The notes beneath the pieces were generated by a model, which had not been told where the DNA came from, did not search any database, and saw only the letters and a list, made by a program, of their open reading frames with translations. A program made the position numbers and the translations under genes. A stretch of 64,000 bases of DNA from Scytonema sp. UIC 10036 (GTDB lineage: Bacteria; Cyanobacteriota; Cyanobacteriia; Cyanobacteriales; Nostocaceae), in NCBI RefSeq assembly GCF_009725235.1, contig NZ_WJFC01000050.1, positions 1 through 64,000 on the forward strand, written 5' to 3'. Shown here piece by piece: positions 1-9,400 of the stretch (positions are counted from its first letter, which is position 1; every line of letters begins with the position of its first letter).

Positions 1-178
1 GGGGAAGAGGGAAAACAAAAGCATCGAATTTTAAGACATGGCAATGAAAGTTGATTATGACTATCTTAATAAGGCTCATGCTCTAAATTTTAGACGATTG
101 TCAAGTGCTGTAGTCAAACCAGGTAATCTGTAAGCCTTATGATACTCTCATACAAAAGGGCGTATCTGAACAAATTGG

Positions 179-1381
179 ATGAAAATTCAACCCAAGATAA
201 CAATTGCTGACCACTTTACTGATTTGTCAGATCCAAGAGTGGAACGAACAAAACATCATTTATTAATTGACATTGTTACTATTGCTATCTGGGAAGTTAG
301 ATGTGGAGCCGATAACTGTGGGCGAGGGTGCCAATAGAAACTTATGGAAAAGCAAAACAGCAGTGGTTACAACAGTTTTTAGAGTTAGCAAATGGTATCC
401 CCTCACACGATACAATTGCTTTGAGTTTTTGCCAGAATAGACCCAGAACAGTTGCAAAAATGTTTTTCAAGTTGGATAAATTCCATTAGTAAAATTACTT
501 CTGGAGAAGTCATCGCTATTGATGGAAAAACGTTGAGAGGCTCCTATGATAAAGGAAAAGATAAGGCAGCTATCCACATGGTAAATGCTTGGGCAACTGC
601 AAATCGGTTAGTATTAGGACAGAGAAAAGTAGATAAAAAGTCTAATGAAATCAAAGCAATTCCAGAACTTCTTCAAATTCTAGATGTTGCTGGTTGTCTT
701 GTAACAATTGATGCCAGGGGATGTCAAAAAGAAATAGTAAAATTAATTACTCATCAACAAGGAGATTACGTTATTACTCTGAAGAAGAATCAAAAAAATC
801 TGTATAAAAATGTAGAGGAAATATTTAGAGATGCCATCTCGAAAAAATTTGATGGCTATAATTATAGTAGTTATCATACCCGCGAAGAAAATCATGGAAG
901 AGAAGAGGTTCGTAATTATTTAATGCTATCAGGTATTGTAGGACAGATAGACCCAAATAATGAGTGGGCTAATTTAAATAGTATAGGTATGGTGGAATCA
1001 GTAAGAACTGTAAATGGTAAAACGACTGTGGAAACCAGGTATTATATTTGTAGTTTAAATAATGATGCGGAAAAACTAGGGTTCTCAATACGAAGTCATT
1101 GGGGAATTGAAAATTCCCTACATTGGGTGCTTGACGTTGCTCTCAAAGAAGATGATTGTCGAATTAGAAAACATAACGCTCCTGAAAATTTGGCGGTTTT
1201 ACGTTGTATAGCTGTTAATCTTTTAGGGCAAGAAAACAGCCGCAAAATAGGAATTAAAAACAAACAATTTTTAGCAGCAATGGATGACAAATACTTAAGT
1301 CAAGTTCTCCAATTATCTCAAATAAAATTAGAGAAGATAGCAGAGGAAACAAATGACAAGAGAAGCGATAAAAGACCATAA
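179..1381 (+). pseudogene. ISAs1-family transposase, frameshifted N-terminus
   Basis: This is a DDE transposase of the ISAs1 (H-repeat associated) type. The N-terminal part (DPRVERTKHHLLIDIV) starts at the ATG at 179, but the frame is lost near 290. A second frame carries IETYGKAKQQWLQQFLELAN and ends near 435. The main frame then runs open from about 452 with IDGKTLRGS, VTIDARGC and HWGIENSLHWVLDV, the usual catalytic blocks. At least two frame changes separate these pieces, so no full-length protein can be made. The C-terminal two thirds (about 309 codons) are intact. I did not find clear terminal inverted repeats. The family call is firm; inactivity follows from the breaks unless they are sequencing errors. 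Confidence 0.8.
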
Positions 1382-1573
1382 AGATTTGGGAATTTATAAA
1401 ATTTCTTTTTCCGTGGCTAGGAAAATCTTTGAGTTATCTAAAAATTTTCCACTTGATTATCTCCAATGAAATAATTAGATTCTATAACAACAACAACAAG
1501 AGCCGACAAACTTTATTGAAGTTTATTGTGTAAATTCTTTGCTGATTGTTTCTATATCATGTACAATATTTAT

Positions 1574-2680
1574 ATGAAAGTACAGAAAGGACAATTAGAA
1601 AACGGCAAAACAATTTGGTTGGTGTTGGATGATAACTATCTACCTGTTGAACCGATATCCAAATATTTACGCTATCTTGAAAGTCTGAGAAGATCGCCGA
1701 ACACTATTGCTAGTTATGCACGAAACCTAAAACTCTACTGGGAGTATTTACAGCAAAGCTATTTAGACTGGAAAGAAGTTAATTTGTCGCAACTATCAGA
1801 GTTTATTCATTGGCTGAGAAATCCAAAACCAGGAACTATACCACTTCATCCACAACAGTCCAAAAGGTCAGAGAAAACTATTAACCATGCTTTAACTACT
1901 GTAGCCTCCTTCTATGAGTTCTACGAACGTTTAGGAAAGACTGAAGGGATAGAAGCCTATCGTTATGGAGTGAATTCGGTTCGTCAATACAAACCATTTT
2001 TACATCATATTAGCAAAGGAAAATTAGCCAAGACGAGATTATTAAAAGTTAAAGAGCCTAAAACCTTCCCTGGTTGTCTAAATGATGAACAAGTAAAGAA
2101 TTTAATTAAGGCCTGTAATCACATGAGAGATAAATTCTTAATTTGCCTTCTCTATGAAACAGGAATGCGTATCGGAGAAGCATTAGGGTTAAGGCATGAA
2201 GATATGGCAACCGGAGGTAAAAATGAAATAAAAATCACAAATAGACTTGATAATTTCAACCAAGCTAAAGCCAAAAGTGGAAACAGAATAATTCATGTTA
2301 ATAAAGAAGTCATGAGATTTTATTCTGATTATCTAATTGAAGAATATCCAGAAAATGTTGACTCAGATTATGTGTTTGTAAGTATTTGGAGTCAGAAAGT
2401 AGAACCAGGAACACCGCTTCAATATTCAGCAGTAGATAGTTTATTCCGTCGTCTTAGTAAAAAAACTAATATTTATGCCAGTGCTCACTTATTAAGACAT
2501 AGCCACGCAACTAATTTAATTAGAGCCGGATGGGATATGAGCTATGTTCAAAAGCGATTGGGACATAGCGATATTCAAACTACTGTTAATACTTATGTTC
2601 ATTTACTAGATGATGACTTGAAAACCGAGTACCAAAAATATTTAAAAAACCAAGAGCAGAACAAATGTCAGGCAACATAA
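1574..2680 (+). CDS. tnpA: TnpA-like tyrosine recombinase of a Tn554-type transposon
   Basis: A site-specific tyrosine recombinase of about 368 residues. It has an N-terminal SAM-like core-binding part (SPNTIASYARNLKLYWEYL) and a C-terminal catalytic domain. Visible catalytic residues are Arg in TGMRIGEALGL (about 198), HxxR in LLRHSHATN (about 306), GH in KRLGHSDIQTT and the nucleophile Tyr in NTYVHLLDD (about 340). I chose the ATG at 1574 because the upstream extension to 1526 (MCKFFADCFY...) is not family-like. The gene overlaps the next one by 16 bp. Gene order and sizes (about 360, 630, then a small coiled-coil protein) match Tn554, where TnpA, TnpB and TnpC act together in site-specific transposition. 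The integrase fold is certain; the Tn554 assignment rests on context. Confidence 0.88.
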   Translation: MKVQKGQLENGKTIWLVLDDNYLPVEPISKYLRYLESLRRSPNTIASYARNLKLYWEYLQQSYLDWKEVNLSQLSEFIHWLRNPKPGTIPLHPQQSKRSEKTINHALTTVASFYEFYERLGKTEGIEAYRYGVNSVRQYKPFLHHISKGKLAKTRLLKVKEPKTFPGCLNDEQVKNLIKACNHMRDKFLICLLYETGMRIGEALGLRHEDMATGGKNEIKITNRLDNFNQAKAKSGNRIIHVNKEVMRFYSDYLIEEYPENVDSDYVFVSIWSQKVEPGTPLQYSAVDSLFRRLSKKTNIYASAHLLRHSHATNLIRAGWDMSYVQKRLGHSDIQTTVNTYVHLLDDDLKTEYQKYLKNQEQNKCQAT

Positions 2681-4569
2681 ACTATATTCAACCAACACAG
2701 CCATCATCTTCTCAGATTAAATGGTCAAGAATTAAGTACGTTGAAATGCAAGAGGAGTTAAAGGGTTATTGGGCAGATGATACATGGAATCCCAATGAGA
2801 ATCCATTGAAAGGCTCTAATGATATCAGAGGAGTATATATTTATTTTGAAGGGTTGCCTAATATTCTGAAAACAGAAATTAAATATGCTTGCTATCAAAA
2901 GATAATCACAAAAGAATGGGGATGGGTTACTCTTCATCAAGCCAAAGCCACGAAAATTAATTATCTTATCAAATTTTTGCAAAATTGTGAAAATCTAGTC
3001 AGTTCAATCATTGAGTTAGAAGTCAAACAGTGGTCAGAACTATTGACCAGCTATCTCATCAGAAATCAAATTTTTTCTCAGAGAGAATACGAGATGATTA
3101 CAAAAGAAAAAAAACGTAAAAAATATACAGCCAAAGATGAGACTATTTATACTTTCGGTGTTCTTTATCAAACCATCTTCGATTATTATGATGACAGAGA
3201 TGAATATGATAAAGATATTTGGGATTTAAGAAAGTTAAATTTTCATCTAGACAATTTAGTAGATAAAAATAAATTTGATTTTACGCCGATTAAGCAAGAT
3301 TGGTTACGGAACTCTTCTAAAAAATTCATCAAATATAAGTTAGCGCTTGTTTCTACTTCACTTTGTCGTTTCAGACTTTATGCCTTAGTTCAGTTCTCGG
3401 ATTTTATTGAACAACAATATTCTTCGGTTGTGCCTTGCCAAATCAATCGCCATCTTGTTCTAGCTTTTTTGAGCTATTTAAAAAGTCAAAATTTCACAGA
3501 TCAAACTCATCATAAAATTCTCACAAGTCTCAAAGACTTTTTGGAAATATGCTCTAGAGAAAAATGGCTCGATATAACTGGTATTCAGCTATTTTATCAA
3601 GATGATTTCCCCCGATACAATCGGAGTAGAACACCTAAATATATTCCCGAAAGTGTCATGGAAGCTATAAATAAAAACTTGGAGAAAATTCCCGAGCGAG
3701 TTGATCAAAGAATGTATTTAATTTTGATAAGTTGTGGAATGCGAATTAGTGAATTATGTAATCTTTCGATGAATTGTATTAAACAAGATAGTTCTGGGGA
3801 TTTTTTTCTGCAATATTACCAAACCAAAATGAAGAAAGAAATTACTATTCCTATTACTCGTGAAGTTACTATCATAATTCAAGAACAACAACAGAAAACT
3901 AAAGAGAAATATGGTCAGGACGTTTGGTTTCTTTTTCCTTCACCAAGAAGAAAAGATAGAGCTAGGGGAAAACAAAGTTTTATCAAAAATATCAATCTAC
4001 TTATAGTTGAAAATAATATCTGTGATGAGAACGGAAATCTCTGGCACTTTCATCCTCATCAATGTCGTCATACTGTAGGCACAAGCATGATTAATAATGG
4101 TGTTCCGCATCACATTGTTCAAAAATATTTAGGTCATGATTCTCCGACAATGACTCAAGTTTATGCTCACATTTATGACCAAACTTTGAAAAAAGAAATA
4201 GCTAAATATCATGATATTAGAGTAGTAAATGTTGCTGGTGAAGTTGTTGAATCTACAAATCCAGAAATAGACAATAATTTAGACTTACACATTCTTAAGA
4301 AAAAAGTATTAGCTCAATCTTTACCTAATGGTTCTTGTGCTAGACCAATTATATTAGGTGAATGCCCTCATGCTAATGCTTGCCTTACCTGTGGTGATTT
4401 TCGCACAACTATCGAGTTTTTAGAACAGCATAAAACCCAACTTGAATCCACCAAAAAAATTCTCAAAAATGCTGAAGAAAAAGATTGGCAACGTCATGCA
4501 GAAATGAATAAAAGAGTCAAGGATAATTTAGAAAAAATTCTTAATACATTGGAGTCTGGTAATCAGTAA
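2665..4569 (+). CDS. tnpB: TnpB-like large tyrosine recombinase of a Tn554-type transposon
   Basis: A 634-residue tyrosine recombinase, unusually long for the family but matching Tn554 TnpB (about 630). The N-terminal half has no recognisable catalytic motifs. The catalytic domain shows Arg in SCGMRISELCNL (about 358), HxxR in HQCRHTVGTS (about 464), GH in KYLGHDSPTM and Tyr in TQVYAHIYD (about 499). After the domain lies a Cys/His cluster (GSCARPIILGECPHANACL, then TCGDF, about 557-580) typical of TnpB tails and probably metal binding. A basic coiled coil follows. It overlaps tnpA and is followed after 32 bp by the tnpC-like gene, so the three are probably co-transcribed. Confidence 0.87.
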   Translation: MSGNINYIQPTQPSSSQIKWSRIKYVEMQEELKGYWADDTWNPNENPLKGSNDIRGVYIYFEGLPNILKTEIKYACYQKIITKEWGWVTLHQAKATKINYLIKFLQNCENLVSSIIELEVKQWSELLTSYLIRNQIFSQREYEMITKEKKRKKYTAKDETIYTFGVLYQTIFDYYDDRDEYDKDIWDLRKLNFHLDNLVDKNKFDFTPIKQDWLRNSSKKFIKYKLALVSTSLCRFRLYALVQFSDFIEQQYSSVVPCQINRHLVLAFLSYLKSQNFTDQTHHKILTSLKDFLEICSREKWLDITGIQLFYQDDFPRYNRSRTPKYIPESVMEAINKNLEKIPERVDQRMYLILISCGMRISELCNLSMNCIKQDSSGDFFLQYYQTKMKKEITIPITREVTIIIQEQQQKTKEKYGQDVWFLFPSPRRKDRARGKQSFIKNINLLIVENNICDENGNLWHFHPHQCRHTVGTSMINNGVPHHIVQKYLGHDSPTMTQVYAHIYDQTLKKEIAKYHDIRVVNVAGEVVESTNPEIDNNLDLHILKKKVLAQSLPNGSCARPIILGECPHANACLTCGDFRTTIEFLEQHKTQLESTKKILKNAEEKDWQRHAEMNKRVKDNLEKILNTLESGNQ

Positions 4570-4601
4570 ATAGCCCCGATCGTCTGGTATAGAAGAATCA
4601 T

Positions 4602-5390
4602 ATGAATGGAAAAGAAAAAAGAATAGCTAAACTAAATGCAACGCAACAACAACGCAAACAAGATTGTATTGAGCGGACCGAACTCGCCATTCATAAACTG
4701 CTAAAGAATGATGAGCGCCTTTCTTTTGGCAATATTGCTAGGGAAGCAAATGTAAGTGTTAGTTATCTATATAAATATCCGGAAGTTAAAGACCGTATTC
4801 AAGAAATTCGGGATAAACAAGTTAAGCAAGCAAAAATCTTAACTCGTCCTCAAACTGCATCAGAAAAATCTAAACAAGTTATCATTCAACAGTTGCGCTC
4901 AAGAATTAAGATGATTGAATTTGAAAAAAAAGAGTTGAAGAGACAAAATGAACAAATGACTGGCGAGCTTTATCAACTAGGAATTAAACTAGATTTGTTA
5001 GACCGGATTCAACAAGAAAATATGAGACAGAAATCAGAAATTAAAATTCTGAACTTAGAACTGGAAAGAGTCAGAAATGAATTCCTAGCTTCTCAAACTA
5101 ATTTGAGAGAAATTCCCCCGGAGACTCTTCTTATTAATCAAAAATTCCCGCCAAATTTTAGGGAGAGTGAAGTTGAGGAACAATTGCGGATGAAACTATC
5201 AAGTCTAGGAATTAAAATGAATGCTACACTTAAGAAAATTCTCGAATCTAAAACACAACTGGAAATTTTTAATGCTCTATTGGCCATCGAGGAATATTTA
5301 AAGAGTCAGCCAAAAATTCAATCAAAAGCTGGACTGTTCAGACAAGCATTAGAAGAAGGTTGGACACCAAATTTCACTGATTCTGAATAA
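4602..5390 (+). CDS. TnpC-like DUF6262-type DNA-binding coiled-coil protein
   Basis: A 262-residue basic protein. The N-terminus contains a helix-turn-helix-like segment (LSFGNIAREANVSVSYLYKYPEVKDRI, about residues 38-65, the typical TetR-like or DUF6262 pattern). A long charged coiled coil follows (about 80-165) and then a mixed C-terminal domain. Proteins of this kind sit third in Tn554-like modules, where TnpC influences the orientation and frequency of transposition. At 262 residues it is about twice the length of Tn554 TnpC, so the C-terminal half may have a separate role. The position directly downstream of tnpB supports the assignment. Confidence 0.7.
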   Translation: MNGKEKRIAKLNATQQQRKQDCIERTELAIHKLLKNDERLSFGNIAREANVSVSYLYKYPEVKDRIQEIRDKQVKQAKILTRPQTASEKSKQVIIQQLRSRIKMIEFEKKELKRQNEQMTGELYQLGIKLDLLDRIQQENMRQKSEIKILNLELERVRNEFLASQTNLREIPPETLLINQKFPPNFRESEVEEQLRMKLSSLGIKMNATLKKILESKTQLEIFNALLAIEEYLKSQPKIQSKAGLFRQALEEGWTPNFTDSE

Positions 5391-5560
5391 CTTCATCAAA
5401 TTACTGATTCTTTCTCAAAGTGGTTTAAATTAGCTCAAGAACAAGGCTTAGTTTAAGCAAGTCAAGGCACTAAAGGGGGCATTTTAGTTTGAGAAATTAC
5501 TGACGAATGGATACCTCTAGAAACAATAGTTTGAAAAGGACGGACGCTAGAATATTTATG
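5391..5560 (+). pseudogene. Eroded coding remnant downstream of the recombinase trio
   Basis: One reading frame from 5391 gives protein-like text (ITDSFSKWFKLAQEQGLV, stop, ASQGTKGGILV, stop, EITDEWIPLETIV, stop) interrupted by three stop codons. Its amino acid composition looks like real coding sequence that has decayed. No function can be assigned. It may be the old 3' flank of the transposon insertion site. Confidence 0.3.
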
Positions 5561-5935
5561 GCAAAGAAGCAACCGTTAGTTATCGAGCGCACGATGGACT
5601 TTCATTATGTTGTAGAAGATATACACAACGTCAAACATATACAGGGTATACGTTGTAGACGTTGTAGACGAGATAATGTGGAAGAAAAATATTCTTTAAC
5701 AGACCAAATTCGTAGGTCTTCACGCTCGGTTTGTGCTAACCTTGCAGAAGCTTGGAGAAAACGCCGCTATGAAGCGGCTTTTATCGCTAAATTAAATGAC
5801 TGTGAAGCCGAAGCGAACGAAGCTAGGACTTGGATTGATTTTTCTGTTCAATGTGGTTACATAGATATATCTGAAGCACAAGAACTTTATGCTCGCTACA
5901 ATCAAGTTTTAGCTGGTGAGCGTAAATATGATTAA
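5558..5935 (+). CDS. Four-helix-bundle protein (S23/intervening-sequence type) with an abnormal N-terminus
   Basis: The C-terminal part (EEKYSLTDQIRRSSRSVC, then ANLAEAWRKRRYEAAF, about residues 45-115 from the ATG at 5558) is the conserved core of the four-helix-bundle family first known from ORFs in 23S rRNA intervening sequences. Function is not established for this family; members often sit in variable regions. Family members normally have a first helix of the type LxVYQxAFxxAMxIFxxSKxFP. Here it is replaced by unrelated text containing RCRRCRR, encoded by a short 9-bp repeat (CGTTGTAGA twice at 5651-5668). The protein may therefore be a damaged copy. I prefer the ATG at 5558 over 5507. 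Confidence 0.6.
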   Translation: MAKKQPLVIERTMDFHYVVEDIHNVKHIQGIRCRRCRRDNVEEKYSLTDQIRRSSRSVCANLAEAWRKRRYEAAFIAKLNDCEAEANEARTWIDFSVQCGYIDISEAQELYARYNQVLAGERKYD

Positions 5936-6084
5936 TAATCCATCACCTTGGCTGATTAATCGTTGAACAGATAAAGATTTAAGTCGCAATCAAAGAAGAT
6001 AGTGAATCTTATTATTTAAACCCCAATTTTCTGAACCATTATCGGAAATCAGTGTTACTTGATATTGAGTTTATTACTAGCGTG

Positions 6085-6160
6085 TTTCCCCTCCTCCCCT
6101 GCCTCAGAGCTTCCCCTGCCTCCCCTGCCTTGATTTTAGATGCGTTTCCCCTGCCTGATG
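6085..6160. repeat. CCCCTGCC low-complexity repeats
   Basis: Short C-rich units (TCCCCTGCC and variants) recur at least five times. Such blocks are common between genes in filamentous cyanobacteria. The rest of the 5936-6451 spacer shows no gene. Confidence 0.7.
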
Positions 6161-6325
6161 GGGTAACAAAAATCTTTGAATCCAAGACGCAGCAAGAGTT
6201 TTGAACGTTTGTGTTATGAAAAGATAAACATCATTTTTCGAGTTTATCGCTCTGAGAGCACTAGAAGAGTATCATTATACCAAAAACGGTTTAGAAACTG
6301 ACTTTCCAACAATTGTCAACTATCA

Positions 6326-6352
6326 TAGGGGCGCGGCGGCCTTGCGCCCCTA
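6326..6352. repeat. Hairpin with 9-bp GC-rich arms
   Basis: Arms TAGGGGCGC (6326-6334) and GCGCCCCTA (6344-6352) are perfect inverted copies around a 9-nt loop. The hairpin lies between convergent genes, about 100 bp past the end of the caspase-WD40 gene. No U-run follows, so it is more likely a dispersed cyanobacterial palindrome than a classical terminator. Confidence 0.55.
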
Positions 6353-6451
6353 CAAGTGCTATGAAATCATTCCGAAAAAGAACAGTTGTTAGCCGTTTAC
6401 AGTATAAGTAGGTAGTTAAAGCACAAGTCGTAAGCTTATTGCCTATAGAGT

Positions 6452-9400
6452 CTACTCAGGCAAGTTTTGACAGGTCTTGCGATACCTATCAAGAAGGGGA
6501 ATGCCCGCACCCAAGTACTGCTGCCACTCCTCCCGTGATAAGTTGCGCGTTAGACGGCTGCAAGCATCTGCAATCAAGTCTTCTTGCGACAGAGACCACA
6601 CCCGTACTACTTGGTTTGTGCTTTCTGTGATTAAGTATTTACTATCTGGACTAAACGTAACCGAATACGTTTCAGCCTCATGTTTCAGACGAATGACTTC
6701 CCTGCCGCTAGAGACTTCCCATACTCGTGCAGTGTAGTCAGCCCCTGCTGTTGCCACATATTTACTATTAGGGCTGAAAGCAATACCCCATACATCGTAC
6801 CGATCGTGTTTCAGACGAATCACTTCCTTGCCGCTAGAGACTTCCCACACTCGTGCAATGGAGTCATCTCCTGCTGTCGCCACATATTTTTCATTAGGGC
6901 TTACAGTAGCTTCTCTCAAGAAAGCCTTGTGCTTTAAGCGAGCGATTATCTTGCCGCTAAAAACTTCCCACACCTGTGCTTCACCGCTTGAATCTTTTGC
7001 CGCGATCAAATATTTGCCATCTGAACTGAAGGTGACCAAGTTTGTGCCTCCATAACCCCCACCCTCAAATTCTTGTTCTATCTGATATTCTAAGCGGGTG
7101 GCTTCTTTACCAGTGGTTACTTCCCATACCCGTACAATGTTGCTACCTAAAGTTGCTAAATATTTTCCATCCGGACTGAAGGCAATAGATTCTACAGCGT
7201 AATCTTTGAGGCGAACCACTTCTTGACCACTAGTTACCTGCCATACCTGTGCAATATTGTTTTCGTAGGATGTTGCTAAATATTTGCCATCGGGGCTGAA
7301 GGCAATATTCCATACTCTATCCTCATGTTGCATTCGACTGACTTCCTTGCCACTATTCGCCTCCCATACTCGTGTAGTTTTATCCTCATCTGCTGTAGCC
7401 AGATATTTGCCATCGGGGCTGAAGGCAATACGCCATATATCAGCCTCATGCTTCATGTTAGTAACTTCCCTACCAGTGGTTGTTTCCCACACTCTGATAA
7501 TAAAATCACCCCCTACTGTCGCCACATATTTGCCATCAGGACTTATGGCCGCATACTCGTGTTTTACACTAATGCCTTCCCAACCAGTGGTGAACTCCCA
7601 CAACTGTGAGGTTTTGTCCTCGCTTCCTGTTGCTAAATATTTTCCATCAGGGCTAAAGGCAACAGCACTCACCCGATCCTCAGGTTTCAAGCGAACAACT
7701 TCTTTACCACTAGCCAATTCCCACACCCGTGCATCTTTGCTTACAGTCGCTAAGTATTTGCTATCAGGGCTGAAGTCAACAGCACTGACTAAAGTCTCAT
7801 TTTGCATACGAGCAACTTCTCTACCGCTAGTTGTTTCCAACACTCGTGTCACGTAGTCTTTTGCTGTTAGCACTCCGGCATAAGTTCCACTTGCCGTGAC
7901 CAAGTATTTGCCATCTGGGCTAAAGGCAACGACTGACAACGTAGCGTCATGTCTTATGCGAATAATTTCCTTGCCACTAGTAGCTTCCCACACCTTTGCA
8001 GTTTTATCCCAACTTGCTGTAGCCAGATATTTGCCATCAGGGCTAAAGTCAACACTGCTCACCCGACCTTCATGCTGTAGACGAGTGACTTGCTTGCCGC
8101 TAGTTACCTCCCATACCCATGCCGCGTTGTCGCTCCCTGCTGTGACCAGGTATTTGCTATTGGGACTGAAAACAACATCATCTCCAACATATTCAAGTTT
8201 TAAGCGAAAAACTTCTTTGCCGTTAGTTGCGTTCCATACTTTGACAGTTTTGTCCCTATCTGATGTAGTTAAGTATTTACCGTCCGGACTAAATGTTATA
8301 TTAGTTACATTAGTAATTTCATCAGGGTTGTGTTTTAGAAGAAAAACTTCCTTACCGCTAGCTGCGTTCCACACCCGTGCAGTGTTATCATCACTTGCTG
8401 TAGCCAAGTATTTGCCATCTGGGCTAAAGGCAACAGCATTTACCTTATCTTCATGTTTTAGAAGAAAAACTTCCTTACCGCTAGCTGCGTTCCACACCCG
8501 TGCAGTGTTATCATCGCTTGCTGTAGCCAGGTATTTGCCATCTGGGCTAAAGGCAACAGCATTTACCTCATCTTCATGGCTCATGTTAGCCACAGAGCGA
8601 GGAAGTAAAGCTAAACCAGAGCGCAAGGCTTGATCCGCCTCTAAGGATGGGAATCTCCGCATGGCTTCTACAGAAAGTAGAACACTACGTGGCAAGAGAA
8701 AGAATTGCTGATCTCTTATCAGTTGAGCTTGGGCTGCTAACTGTCGAGCAATGGCAGTATTGCGTTGATTTAAGGCAAAGACAGTTAACCCGCCTAATCC
8801 CAGAATTACGCCGATCGCAATGCTCCAACGCAAGTTAACATTTCTGCGTCTTTGCCAAATACTGCGCTGCACAAAATCAGATTCTATCTGATTAAACCAG
8901 TAATCGGCAGATTTAAGTTTCTTTTTTAAAACTTCAAGGTAAGGATTACCATTCCAAAGAAACTGAGTCTTTTTCTCTTGTTGGCGTTCTTGAGTATCCT
9001 TCCTAATTTTGCTAAACCAGTCCTCAGTAGAGTCAATTTTTTTATCAAACCAACTCAGGACAGGTTCAGCTTTTCCAAGAACACTTGCTGACTGTTCCTT
9101 GTTTTTCCATTCTAGGGCATTAGGTGTCAGTCGCCGTTGTAGGGCTAAATCCTCCTGCTCCTGTTGTTGCCACTTCTGTAGCTTATCCCAACTTCGTACT
9201 AAGAAGTCATGGGCTGGTTCTACATAAGCTTCCCCCGTTTCTTGTCCGCTGACAACCAAGCGAGCATCAATAAGACGTTTCAGAACTAACTCGACTCGCT
9301 TATTTTCTTCGTCATCTCGCTTGCTTGGGTCATACTTGTCTGCGTACACTAATTCTGACAATGGTACCCGACGCCGTGCTGATTCCCCACCTTCAACAGT

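Noticed and set aside
1..178. Possible gene or IS end at the window start
   Set aside because: No frame with coding character and no recognisable inverted repeat partner for the ISAs1-like element.
7284..8633. Long plus-strand open frames opposite the caspase-WD40 gene
   Set aside because: They are antisense to regular WD40 repeats, whose periodic codon use keeps the opposite frame open. The same holds for 17904-19250 opposite the second WD40 gene.
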